Shown here piece after piece: positions 47,095 through 60,044 of a DNA stretch of 64,000 bases. The notes below the pieces were generated by a model. The model saw only the letters and a list, made by a program, of their open reading frames with translations, made no database searches and was not told the DNA's origin. Source of the stretch: Gymnogyps californianus (lineage: Eukaryota > Chordata > Aves > Accipitriformes > Cathartidae); NCBI RefSeq assembly GCF_018139145.2, contig NC_059471.1, forward strand, positions 102,612,914 to 102,676,913, given 5' to 3'. Both the position numbers and the translations under genes were made by a program. Numbering within the stretch: position 1 is the first letter of the stretch; the number at the start of each line of letters is the position of its first letter.

Positions 47095-47470
47095 GTGAAT
47101 TACAGGACAAACAGCTTACAGCCATTGTGTGAAAAATGACATTGTTTAGTCTGATTAGTATTCTTTATTTTGGGGAAATAATGCATAGTTTTGCCAGAAG
47201 ATGGCAATTGGAAACACTTATTGTAAAACTCTGTTCATTTAATTTTACAATTTGGAACACCTCATAATAAAGGGATTGGGTTTGTAGTGGGGATGTGTTG
47301 TTAATTATCATTAGACCTCTGCTTTTGATTAATGCTGCTAATTAGTTTCTGTCCTTGACTTTTTCCAATTAAGGAGTAGATGCCTTGGTGCTAAACACCT
47401 GGGCATATTATCTAATTAGATGAAAGAAACATGTACTCTCTTTGTAGGTAATTATTTTAACTTTCGGTCG
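47095..47470. promoter_or_regulatory. Candidate conserved non-coding element
   Basis: This AT-rich, repeat-free block has many homeodomain-type cores (TTAATTATCATTA, TGATTAATG, TAATTAGTTT, CTAATTAGATG) and low CpG, typical in texture of developmental enhancers. It lies on the side expected to lead to OLIG1/OLIG2. No alignment was possible, so this is a suggestion only. Confidence 0.25.
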
Positions 47471-49939
47471 TTGCTTTGTACTAAACAGAGGTAGTTCTGT
47501 CTCTTTGGATGATGGCACAGGAAACGTCAAGATACCAGTGAGCACTGCAGTGGGTGTAAGCCATTTCCTGCTGGTAGTTTTCTTAGTTTTCTCACACGTG
47601 AGAAATGATCACTCTTCTACTTCTGACAGACATAGGGCTTAGGAAGGAGGAAACAAAACAAATTAAAACGCAAGAGAAGGAAATGTAGGACTGTGCAGCC
47701 CAGCTCCTTAAATCAGCTTAGGAGCAAAAAACTTGCATTGCTTTCAGAAGAAGTAGCCACCTGAGTACATTTAAGGGCCTGACAGAGTCTGCTGATGTAT
47801 GTATTTGAAAACTCTCTATTTTCTTCTCATTGAGGGCTGGAAGAAGCAGCTCCTTGTGCAACGGGCTTCCAGGACACCTCAGGGGAAGGAAAAGGATCAG
47901 CTTCAGGAAAACAGCCTGCTGTCCTTCAGCTGCACCTCTCGCTGGCCTCCTTCCTGAAGGAGCTGCCCAAATCCACCTGAACATGACAGTAACATCTGCC
48001 TGGGAGACCTGACAAAAGTGAATGCTATATTGCGTGGATCTGGCTGTCACAAGCCCCTATGTGGGTCTGTGCTCCCTCGCTCTCCTGTGGGATGGGTTAT
48101 GTGCTGTTCCTGTCACTCTCTTCCTTGCTGCCAGAATTTGAGGTGCTGTCCTTAATCTCCAAATTCTTCCCATGGATGGTTATAGTTCTGGCTGCCTGGG
48201 GGACAAGGCAACCTCTTTACTGGTGGGCTTTACTGAGAATAGAAACCAGCTAGCAAACTCCATCTATGGATCCCCAGTTTTGAATCCCAGAAGCTTTTCA
48301 GAACAGAAGACTTTTGAACCAGAGGTTTGTCTCTCTTGTTAGCTTCGTAAGATGCATTTTGAAGATCCTAGCTGAGACTGAACCTGTGCAATGCAGGTAG
48401 TGTAATAAAGCAGGTGCATCCCACAGACGGCATCTCCAAGTAAGCATCCCACCCCACTTTGTATAAAGAAATAAGGCAAAGTTTCAGGCTCAAAGAGCTT
48501 ACTACCTAAATTGAAAAAATAGGGACCGCCATATCTGGAGTATGGGTTATCCATATTCTGGTCTTAAACAAAAAACAAAGAAAGGAAAAGAAAATGAAAA
48601 AATTGTAACTGAGTTTGGCATGTGTTGGTGAGGACAGGGAGGGGACTCAGATGTCAGTAGGGACAGATGGAGATACAGGGAGAGGACTGTAGCACAAGGA
48701 GACAGGAAGAAACTGAGAATACTCTGAAAAGTATTATGCTGGCATGTGACATTTCAGTGACTGAAGGGTTGACTGGTGTATAGGAGGGAAGGCAGATGAT
48801 TTCAGTGTTATTGTGGTGAGATTTTTTGCTGTGTGATTTCTAAAGCAGCAGAAACAGGGTAGGCAATGATGTTAAGACAAGAGGAGTACCCAAAGCAGCA
48901 TCTTGCCACTCAGAGCCATGACATCCTTCACATCTTTGTCTCAAGAGTAAGCTGCTTCTTAAACTGCGTCAGGCTTGCAAGGCTGAGGAATTAAATTACT
49001 TTTTTTTTTACATTAGCCCGGATTAAAAAAAAATAAAATCATCTGTGTATATATATCCTGTTGCTGTAGATACAGGAACTGAAAGAATGCACAGGAAACT
49101 TTATCAAGTGCTCTTAGAAATGTATTCCTTTGCCAGAACGTTACCTACAGACCCATGTCACAGGGATGATAGTTGGTCACTCTTTGTACTGGCATTTTTT
49201 GTGGTGGTGAGTTGTGGTCACCATTGTTCGTTCTGTTTTTTGCATTGTTGAAGTGATCGCCTGGTGGGGTCAACATTACAATCCTTTTTGAGCTAGCTCT
49301 CATACGTATTTTGTATGGGGGAGATCTCAGAGGGCACTCAGGTCCCAGTGGAAGTCAGTGAGAGTCAGATATGAGTCAGGTACCTGTTGTTAATCTCAAC
49401 CATATTTGAAAATCTCCCCTTCTTTTCTTCCCTTCTCTTCTGAAATATGGGATGGAGGGCTACGTAAGCATCACTGACAATGCTTTCTTGTTTCGTTATG
49501 AAGTAAATGGTACCTAGTGCTTCACAAAGACAATAATGGTAACTCTACGGCCAGCGACTTGCCAAGAAAATAGCATCCAACCACAGTGCACAGACAAATG
49601 ATAGCTAGCTGCAGAGTAACGGAAGTGCTCCTGTGCAGCTTGCCACAGACACCTACTCTGAAGATGTGTCTCCTGTGTGTAGACAGCCTGCAGTTAACTG
49701 GCAGTTCCCAAGCTACAGGACAGTTGTCTAGAGAACAAAAAAAAAAACCCCTAGTATTTCTTAATTCTAAAAAGAAAAACAAGGAAGTATCCTGTTGGGC
49801 TTTTTTGGATAGATGGCTCGGAGAAGCAGATGTATATCAAATCTCTGCTGGACTGACGGTACACAGGAAGCTAGCAGGACCTGCTGGTGCATTTAGACCT
49901 TTAGCAAAACAATCCTTAATCGTGATCTTTCTTTATACA

Positions 49940-50420
49940 ATCCATTGAGCTATTGGGAACATCTGTAAAGTTGCAACATGCAGGGAGCTGCAGGGGACTA
50001 CTATGCAATTAAATGTTGATTTGCATATAGTATTTATTCGAAAGCAACAGTTTTTGAACCAGTTGGAATTATAAAGCTTTCACATTATGTTAAATACAGT
50101 TTATTTAATTGAGAGCAGTCGAAAGATTGCAGAAACATATTTTCCTAGCCCATTTGGCAATATAAATTTGAATGGCCAAAGTGGCAATTTCTTCAGAGCA
50201 CTCTGAATTCCTTGTATGGAAGCCACTATAAAAGTGCAAAGTATTATCATGCTAATAATGCATTGTAGTGGAATGTCATGATTGTGCATATAAAATCAGA
50301 AAACTATCATTTTCCTTGTTTGCATAAACAACTCACTTTACACTTCTAAATAATGGATGGAAATCCAGAGAGGATTAAAATAAATGAAGGAACAGATAAT
50401 TTTCAAAGGCTAAAGCTTTA
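49940..50420. promoter_or_regulatory. Candidate conserved non-coding element with octamer motifs
   Basis: ATGCAATTAAA is followed within 15 bp by ATTTGCAT, the exact POU octamer. Further along are TTTGGCAATATAAATTTG, ATGCTAATAATGCAT and TTGCATAAACAA (FOX-like). It is repeat-free and AT-rich. Conservation is untested. Confidence 0.25.
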
Positions 50421-51599
50421 CAGCTCCTGGATTTACAAAAGAATGAACTAACCACATTTCCTAAACTTTATTTTAGAGAAACCTTAGCATCTACTTGCTT
50501 TGAAAATAAATTTTACCTTAATCTATATTTATACTTGCAAACATGGTGCCGGATACCACAAAGCAGTCAGTTCTGATAATCCCTTTGTAAAGTTGTCCAA
50601 ATTATCCTTGTGTTACAGTTGACGAAAACTTGAAGTTGTAAAAGGGTCCCCAGAAGTTTCAGAGACAGCTAAGGTGGTTATTTGATATTTGTTGAATTTT
50701 GTGTAGTAATGATAAGCCCAGTGTCGTGTCCTTGGACTTGGGAGACCTTGGGTCTGTTCCTTTCTCTTAAGTTTCTTGCTGATCTGTACTTATATGTGCC
50801 TCAGTTTCTTCTATGTATGTGACATGAAAATAACGATACTGACTTTCAAAGAGAAGTTTTCTGTCTTTAACTCTGTTTGATCCCAGTTATGGTTTGTAAA
50901 TAATTTTTACAGCTATTCTATCAGGTGAGGTCTGCCATAAAATGTAAAATTTGGTAGAAATAAAGTAACACCACTAGAACTTCTTTGGGATAAAAGTATT
51001 TCTCAGTGTCTGTGTGAGAGTTACCCTGTCTCATAAATATGTATTTGTAATCGAGGCGTTCTTTTTATCATCTATTTATTTTTAATCCTCTCCACATCCA
51101 TAACATAAGTGGTTCACATAAGTGTGGCTTCTTGTGTTGCTCAAAACAAAGAAACTTTATCTCATATTATTTAGTAGTTTTTTGATCATTGAAAATGTTA
51201 GTACATATTGTGAAAAAGTAGTTTCAAAACAATGCACAGCATGTTTTTTGAGAAAATGGATGTGATATAGTCTTTTTACTTCTAATACTTCATAGGATTC
51301 AAGAGAAAAAGCTATTTTTTGGAAGAAAATATTAGTTTCGCTAGTTGCATTTTGTTTTCATGGCTTTTTCTGTTATGACATTGTATTTCTTTCTTGGAGG
51401 AAAATATACTTTAATTCAGAAGATAAGGGAAGAAATAATTTTCATTGTATTATTTCTTGTTCTGCTGTAACTACCTGAACAAATCATGCCCAGAATCCGT
51501 GTTTTCTTCAAAAAGATCACTGGCTTTAACTTGGAGGTATGTTAAAATATGGTTCCTCTTTAAAAATAGCCCTTATCAGTTCCTTTATTGTGTTTTCCA

Positions 51600-51810
51600 T
51601 TGATAAATCTAATAGTTCTGTGTTAGCTTTAATCCACTGAATTTATCAGAGGGATTTGATGCAATTGATCTCAAACGCTTAATGATAAATCCCCTGTATT
51701 TGGGATTTAACAGTGGGTCCTCCAGCAGTTCTTCTTTCCTGGAGCATTAATTTCGAGCTTTTGGCTTGATGAGTTTAGTTTAACAGTGGCATGTAACAGG
51801 GACAGTGTTC
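51600..51810. promoter_or_regulatory. Candidate conserved non-coding element
   Basis: A low-CpG block with GATGCAATTGATC, CTTAATGATAAATCCC and GGAGCATTAATTTCGAGC, without repeats or coding frame. The texture resembles deeply conserved enhancers. Inference only. Confidence 0.2.
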
Positions 51811-54800
51811 AGGACAATCCATGTGTATGAAGCTTTAAATCAAATAAGTTTGATATAGTATATATATTTAATATTCAGATTTATCTTTTCTGAGGGTATG
51901 CTTCCCCTTGGTTTTCCTTTTCAGCAACTCTTTCCAGTGGGATATACCTAAATTGCTGGTGCAAACCATGGCTAAAAGCCTTAAGTCCTCTTACAGTAAT
52001 CCCTATATAGCCTTTGCTAAACTCTGCCTCCAGTTTGCCTGTGGTGAAGTCAAATTTCTAATGTTAGCCTTCCTTGGATCAAGGTAGAAGATGGGAAATA
52101 GACATACTCATGCAATTTTTTCAAGTGAAATGACAGCTTATTAAGGTACTTACTAGATGTTTAGAGTTATGCTGTCATGCGGAAATGAAATATTGTTTTC
52201 CTCTGTGCTACAAATAATTTGCTTGAAACAATAAATATATTTTTTTCTCAAAGATCACCACATTTTGACTTTCAGGCTATTTGTTCACTAAATACATTTC
52301 TCTGTGACACTGAAAATAGACAGGTGACGTTGGATTTTGTTCCTAGCCAGCTCTAAGGTGCAATGAAAGCCTTTCATATATGAGTGTGATATAGGTCACT
52401 CATGAAAAAATTCCAGTAGCTTTAATCCAAAACAGATTTTCAATGAGTCATCTCTAGGAGCATGGAAGAACTTAGCAATCATTAAATGAAGTGGCAGCTT
52501 CTTCTTTCTCAAACAGGCGGGAACACAGAGGAACACCCAGGAAATGAGGCACCAAGAACGGCTTCCAAGGAGGCAGTAACCTGACTGTGCAGGGAGCACC
52601 TATCCTGACTGTTCCTGGAGGGAAAGGAATCTGTAGACTCATGGAAAGAAGGGGAGCATTCGTGCCCTCCAAATCATGCTATATACATTCAACATGCCTA
52701 TTTGCTCAGTTGGGATATTGCAAATGCCAATGCTATAATGTATATGGGCTGGTTTGTACAGGGTCAGAAGAAACGTGCCTTGAACCGCACAGCCTGTCTC
52801 CATGCACTGGCCCCAGGCACACATCAATGCTCCTACAAGCTTTTACAAGCACCTGCAATGCAGAGAAGCAGGAAAAACCCAAAGGTGGTGTTGGCTGTGC
52901 TCACAGTCTTTGTGTGTGATGATGAAGCAGGGCTATGCTGGTGAATTTGAGAGAACTGATGATCACACAGGTGGGAAAATTGTTGTTGATCTCCCAGGCT
53001 CACTCAATAAGTGTGATGTGACCTGCCTCAGGTTTGGTGTTCAACCTAGGGGTTTGGGAAAGCAGCAGAACAACCTGCTGTCCTCCTGTCCATTTGGTTG
53101 GTTAGTGCTGACAGCCTCAGCTGGCATTAGGGAGAAAGTCCATGAATACACACAAGAGGCAAGATCCTGGGGTTCTTTTTCTAGGCTGTCTAAAATGACA
53201 GCCTAGAAATTCATTCAAACCCAGAGACCACTGGCTAGTGACAAGGACTTAGAGAAAAAATTTGAAACAGGTAAGGACCTACTGAGCCAGAGAGAGACTG
53301 AGTCATTCTATTTTAAACTTCCTGTCTGACAAAAGAGGGAGCTGAATGAAAGTATTGGTCGCTATTTCAACAATTTGGTGTTCTGATAAACTGTGACTGA
53401 GCTTTATCTGCCCTCCTACCCTGTGAAGCCCTTTGTGAGTTTGTAGGTTTATATATTGTGTGGTAACGATGCTGAAGGGAGAAGGTAACTTCAGTTAGCC
53501 CAGTTCTTCCTGAAGTGTGGCGTGAGTAGACAAAACACTGCTGCTTCATTACTGCGTAGGGGCAGTAATGAAGTACTGGGCTTTGCAGTGGGTGTAAAAT
53601 TTGCATAGTGCTTTGAAGATGTCTTCTATACGTGCCTAGGATATACAGGTTTCTCATGTGCTGTTTCCCGTGGTTCTGAAAAGTCCTTCCAAACTTTGCA
53701 GGTTTGCTGTTGTGCAAGGTCTCTTTTGATGGAGATTCCCAGTGATTAGATTGCATGTCTTGAATCCATCGCACAAGCAGTGTACAAGTAGTCCTGGAGG
53801 CTTCTCTTTGCTACCGGGCACGGGAGTGCTGCTGTTGCTGCACATGTTCTTTGGTTGTTTGCAGCGCATTGTTCTAGTTGGATTATATCTCCTCCAGTAC
53901 TTCTCCTGATCAGGAATTCTTCAGCTGCAGATAGACTTTCACCTTTGTCCTATCAACTAAAGCCAACCAACTACCCGATCAATGACTGACAATGACATAA
54001 AAAGTATATTTTGTTGTTCGGGTTACTAGCCATGGAAATGTTAGCACACTGCACTCTCATTACCATACACAACGGAATTAAATGTAGATTTCCAAGGAGG
54101 GGTAAGCAGAAGTTTGTGCACAAATCCCCATGAACAATGCTGTGGGATTTGTGCAGCCCTCTGAAACTGTCCCCCTTAGTGTATGTGAGAGCATTAACTC
54201 CTCGTGGATGAATGTGTTATTGACTCTGAGTAAACAGCTCTTTTTAAAGACTCTACAAAGTGTTATTGGCCAATAATACACAGTAAATAGACAAAGAATT
54301 ACACTGTGACAGTTAGAACAAAAGAGAGAAAGAGAGGGGTACAGATAATGAATCATTAATGATCAGGAGTTGTGTGTTGCTTTTTAAGAGTTGCCTGAGG
54401 GAGGTAAGTGGGAGGGCTAAAACTCCTCCATGTGGTATGGACATCAGGCTGGCTGTGGGGAATGCTAAAAGACGGTTTCTTTTTCATCTAAATGTGGCTC
54501 CCTCCTGATATTGCCAGACCAGAGCGGTCTGTCCAAAGGCTCTAACCATAGTCTTATGCTATGAGCTTATTTGAAATGCAAGGCCAATAATAGAGATCTG
54601 AAGAAAAGAAAGGGTCTCAGAAATAATATATTCTCCTTTCATGATGTTTTCTTCATATTTTTGGCTGACTGCAACCTACCAGAATGTGTTTGGCCTACAA
54701 GTACTGGGCTTGACTTGCTTAGATTGGGAGGAAGACTATCTTCGCATTGCCCTGCTGTCTGCGCATCATGTAAAAGAGAGCTCTGCTCAGCTGCATTTAA

Positions 54801-56289
54801 CAAAGAGGAGGAAATATTCACCTTTTAAATGATATAAAAAATTAGAAGCTAATTAACCTTTACTCAGCATATTGGAAATTTCCTGATTTGCTTTAACAGA
54901 AAATCCCAGACATTCAAAGGCAGTTTACACTTGTTAAATGTGAAGATTAGCTGAAAACCCAATAGTCTGATTTCCATCGGAAAAAAAAATTCTTCAGCTA
55001 ACTGGCTACCCATTTATGACTATACCTGAGCCATCCATAAGGAAGAGAGAATCTGAAATTACTGTATTCGTACGTCGTGAAGATTAATCCAATAATCACA
55101 GAAACTAGCGTACCTACTCTTAGTTTTGCTTTGGCTGTGTGGATGTGAGCTTTTCGTATTGCTAAGCAGAGTCTATAGGAAAAGATGTACTCTGACAATT
55201 ACTGTGCTGAGAACAATGGTTTCCCACTGCTGTTAAAGGTTCCACGTCAAAGGGAATGTGACCCCTCAAACGTAACCGGATGTGGCGTAGAGAAATAGCC
55301 TCCACCGAGACAAACATACGGCACCAGCAGAACGGCAACACATGGTAGGATAGAGATGGAGAATTGTACTTGCTTTCTGGATTATCTGTAAGTTAAAGTA
55401 TAGACAGCCTGTGCTGCACGGTCAGTGATTCACTGGCTGAATAGACAGAATAATCCAAGTCTAATCTGCAGCATTTTTATGACAGTTTTTAAAAACTTCT
55501 TAAAAATGGAGGAGGGAATAAGGGGAGAAGTGGGATCCTCAGCCTCCATATGTGTTTGAGTATACAGAGCTAGACAGACACATGTATATACAGAAATTTA
55601 AATAAAAGATCAAATTGTCTTACTTGTGAACCAACGCTGGTCTCTTGTCTTTAACCTACAATTGCTCTTGGGCTGTAGTTCCCAACAGCAGACTTAGCAA
55701 AACCCTGTGTAACTCCCAACAGGTCCCACACATAGATTTCGTTATTTACAATTTCACTCTGTGCATAGCTTTAAAATTTTAAATGTAGCCAGTTTGAGTT
55801 GTGTGCAGAAAAGGAGTATGTGCCATCATTTTAAAAGCAAAAATACACTGGTTTCCTTGTCTAGGAATTCGGATGTGTAAGGGATGTTTTTGAGACTCTC
55901 TTCAAAATGATTTATCTTTCTTAAGCTGAGAAAAAGGTTAAAGACAAGAGTAAGAAAGTCAATGTGTGAGTTTGAAAGCCAGCAGATGCAGAGTCTGAAA
56001 TGGAGGCACTGTCTCAGCCATGTCTGATAACCAGCAACATTTACGGTTATGAAAGGGGCACGTGGGGACTCACTAATAGCTCTTGAGCCTGGCAGGAAGA
56101 GCTGCTGAGGAAGAACCACGTACGGGCTGGAAAATGAAGAGAAAATTGTTAATTGGTCAAGCGAGAAGGCTTCCTCCAGCATTGCGAATGCAATCCCTTT
56201 GTGCTCCTTCCCTTTACCCATCCCCATCTGCCTTTGAGCGCTTCTGAATTAACTTTGCAACTCTTAACTTCTGATAAAACTGAGAAAAT

Positions 56290-56660
56290 AGACGGCACAA
56301 GGCACCGCAGGTGACCTCTTTCGAGCAGCCAGGGAGGGGGCATTTTCCTGGCAGGCCTTCAGGTTCGGCGCCGCAGCGTGCCGCTTCCCCTCCCTGTCCT
56401 GAAAGGGAAACGTCCTTGGCCTTTTCGGTTGCCGCCTCTCCTCCCAAGCACCGGCCCCAGGCTGCGGTGTCAGCAGCGTGATATGGAGGAGCAGCAGGGA
56501 GAGCAAAGAGCAAGTGACATCTTTGACTCGCCGGCTGCCCCTGCGCTGCTGTGCTGAGTCCAGGGCTTTTCCTGGCTTGGCGCTTCTTCGCTGGCTGGGC
56601 TACTGCCCTGCGCCGCTCCGGCGAGGCCTCTGCGATGCGCCACGGCCTGAGGCTGTTGTC
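56290..56660. promoter_or_regulatory. Small CpG-rich patch in intergenic DNA
   Basis: A stretch of about 370 bp with roughly two dozen CpGs in otherwise CpG-poor surroundings. It could be the promoter of an unannotated, perhaps non-coding, transcript or an enhancer. A 213-aa minus-strand open frame (56214-56855) spans it, without a recognisable domain, and is probably a product of the GC content. Confidence 0.35.
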
Positions 56661-56876
56661 TTGTTGGTTAATTAAGGCTGGCTGCCTAGGAAGGCCCATC
56701 TGTTCCCAGGTAAATTGTGTTGCTATTTTTTCCCTTTGGCAGGCGTACAAAAAGCTCCCATCAGTTCTTCCAAAGGATGGACGGGTAGTCTCGTGTGCCA
56801 GAGTTTGCATTCCTTCTCTGCTTTCCTGGAGGCACAACAGCCAACATGGAGTCACACTGAGACTGCCATGTGTTGG

Positions 56877-56885
56877 TATAAAAGG
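56877..56885 (+). promoter_or_regulatory. TATA box candidate
   Basis: TATAAAAGG is an optimal core-promoter TATA box. It is about 30 bp before a short frame starting at 56913 and about 220 bp to the right of the CpG-rich patch. No transcript is known to me. Confidence 0.3.
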
Positions 56886-58564
56886 CAGGGTAACACCCTC
56901 CCCTATGGCTGCATGCTGAACGCTTGCAAAACATCCGCTCCTCTTGCTCTGCTTCTGGCAGCTCCTGTGTCCTTTGCTTCCTCTGATGTCTCCTCTGGCT
57001 GCAGCTATATGGGCACCTCCTTATTATAACCCTGGTCTCTCATCTGCTATAGGTTTCATTTAGTGCTCCAGAGAGGGACATGGGAAGGGAAATGTTTACC
57101 TGGTGTGCAAGTGTGATAGTGAGCTCGGCACATCACACATATTCACACATGGGTCACCATTGCCACAAGAACTACAGGTTTATCTTTGCAGCATCTGCCC
57201 TGGCGTGTAAAGAACCGTTCTGTCCTCCATTTCAGGGGCCAGGAACTGAGGGACTGTAAGGGCAGATAACAACTCACCCCAAATCTGTGGCATCTGATCC
57301 CAGTCTTCCCAAAACCTAGAAAATGCCTGGGTTCCCAGCCACCTTTGCTGTTGCTCTGCTTACATGATGGCGACATTGGAGGAGATCATAACCGTTGCAG
57401 AAAAGTGAGCACTTGTCAGCTGCACTTTAAGAGAGCCTTGGCAAGGCCACAGCGTGTCCATGTTTCCCCTCTAAGCCCCTTTCTCCCCTCCCAGGTGTGA
57501 CTGCTGTTAGCAGCACTTACCAGTGAAGAAGAGGGACTTTATGGGGGAAGAGCTTGGGGACTCAGTGATACTAAATAATGACTTCAATGCAACAAGTCCT
57601 TATTTAAAAATTGACTTTATGATACGTACGCAGATATTTGGCTTGTTCCAGCAGTAATTAAACCAAAATAGTAAGGGAGAGCTAAGAAAAGCAATCTAAG
57701 TCATACAGAAATTGGATAGAGTGTGGGAACTGACTGCTCTTCTCTCCTCCAGTGCAAGGTGGGAGTGCTGGGACGGGGACGGTTGCAGCATGGTTACCCT
57801 GTGCTGAGGGAAGATGGCCACCCCAGGAGATGGGGAGGTACAATAAAAAAAGTTTTAATGTTTTGAAAGCAGTGAGCTTTATTTCATCCCGTTTGACAGT
57901 CTTGCCTGGGGCTTGTCAACCTACTGCTGGCAACACAGCTCCTGGCCAGAATGCTTAAGAATATGCTGGAATGGGAGAGCTTTTAGTTGTTTTTCATTTT
58001 TTAAAATTGATTTTAATTCTGAGTAAAAGGTAGGATAATGTGAGGGCACTACTGTTGGTCCCCAGATTGAGCTGGAGATGAGAAATTCCCCACAGAAACC
58101 AAGTACATCAAAGGAGCAAATTTGGAAGAACTTTACTAACACTCCTAAGTAGGGAGTGCTGTAAACAGAGGAAAATGCAACACAAATATTGCATGGAAGG
58201 AAAAATACATAGTATTGCACGTATACAGCTAACAAAAAGAAAATGTCTCAGTTCCAAAATTTTAAGTAGCATTGAGAAGGGACCAGCCCTGTATGGGTAA
58301 TGCTTCCCAAAACTTCTGGGACTGTGCTTTGAACGGGGCAGGTCTTGTTGCATCTGCACTTAGAAATATCAGCTCAAGTGTCAGAATAACTCTGTCTCCG
58401 GGCAGAGCTCTTCCCACAAAGCTAACACAAAGTTTCATTTCCACAGTTGCGGCAAGCAGAGTATGGTGAAACAAGCTCCAGCTAGCCTGGGCCTTCTCTT
58501 TGTGGTGAAGTGCGAGGGGTTATGCAGGTCTTAACGCTTCTGACTTCCCTTGGCTGGCTTCCTG

Positions 58565-58604
58565 TGACGTCAGCTATGTTAGGTTTTAAAGCGTGACTTA
58601 TAAA
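58565..58604 (+). promoter_or_regulatory. CRE plus TATA-like pair
   Basis: A full palindromic CRE (TGACGTCA, 58565-58572) lies 25 bp before TTATAAA (58598-58604), the arrangement of a cAMP-responsive promoter. No coding frame of note follows. Motif evidence only. Confidence 0.25.
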
Positions 58605-60020
58605 CCATAAACCATTTGTTCTACAAAACATCTAGCAGCTTTCTAGAAGGCCTGTAGATGCACTGCAACCACCTGTGGGTTTATTTGCATGTATCCTCTG
58701 CTTGCTGTTCGGAGGAGAGGCCGTTGCTTTGACTTGTCTTGTGCAGCACCTCGTGCAGCGTGGTGCTGGTCTGTGCCTGTGCTTGGAGGTGCTGCTTAGG
58801 TCCTGATAAAAGCTCTGCAATGGGGAGCCCCTTAGGCGTGGGATAAATCTGCCCAAAGCAGGCTTGTTGCCACAGCGGGAGAGTGCAGGGATCGGAGTGT
58901 GGAGGTTACTGCCCTGACCCCAGGGTTGTCCTTGCCTTGGAGGGGCATGAACAGTAACCAGCCCCATCTGTCAGGACAGCCATGAAGACACTGCTTTGAG
59001 CCTGCCCTTACCGACGCTGTTACAGCCTCGTTTCTCTGTCCTGCCACCTACCTCAGGAGTGGGTGGGGGCACAGCGGGGGGGAGGAATCTGATTCTGTCT
59101 TTCCCCAAAATACCCTTTTGCATCCACCTACACTACAAGCTGCTCCTGAAGGAGAGGGTAAGAACTGGCTTCTTGTGTCAGACAGCTGGATCCTCCCCTT
59201 TTCTCTGTGAAAATAATGGTAATAATAATCCCGCTAGGAGAGATCTGAGCTGGCACATTTTATGTTGCGGCGATGAGCAGCTAACTATTTGCACACCAAG
59301 GATGAGGAAGGTCATTGGGCTGGCCTGTGGTAACCTGATAAGCCACCAGAAGAAGGCCATAACTCACCATGTGCCATATTACCTAGAGAGAGACGCAAGA
59401 GTTGCTTCTCATGGGCAATGTGGTTCTGGTCGGTGTCATAACACAATTCATGGAAGTAACATGAGGTAGAGAGCTTACACTAGTGGGGAAAGAGGAGACC
59501 TACTGAGGAGAACAGATCAACAAGTTAATGCAGTTGCGTAACACACAATTTCGTAACCTCAAGCCCTGATATACTGAGGTGCTGGGCTGCACAGACTCTC
59601 ACCGCAGGTTCGGTGGCATCAGCTTTGTGGTCTTGTGTGACAGACTAGGTGGTTTACGCTCAAAAAGGAAGGTTTAAGTTGTATATTGCTGAGGCAGTCC
59701 GGGACATAGCTGGAAGTGTCATGTACTCTTTGTAAGACATGTTTTGTTTTTGCGAGCTACATCCATGGTCTTGGCACCCTCACCTTTCTCCTGGAGAGCC
59801 AGTCGCGAGCTTAGGTTTTGCAGTTTCCTAGTCCTTTCTCTGCCACAAAGGATAAAATGCTTTAACTGAAACATCCTCCGTCTGATACACAGCATGTCAA
59901 AGAGTAATGAGCAAAACAAGTATTAAACTGAGACAGGGGGCTAATAAAGCAAAACATTACTAGTCTAGTTAGGAAACGATTTGAGTCTGAAATGCATTTG
60001 CTCAAAAATAAAACAACTGA

Positions 60021-60044
60021 TTTTTTTTTTTTTTTTTTTTTTTT
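60021..60044. repeat. T(24) homopolymer
   Basis: A run of 24 T. Read on the minus strand it could be a retroposed poly(A) tail, but the sequence to its right (60045-60400) is not recognisable as a gene copy, so it is listed only as a simple repeat. Confidence 0.85.

Noticed and set aside
52587..53206. Overlapping Cys-rich plus-strand frames as a small secreted protein
   Set aside because: Two frames of similar length overlap, neither begins with a leader peptide, and there is no promoter or splice support.
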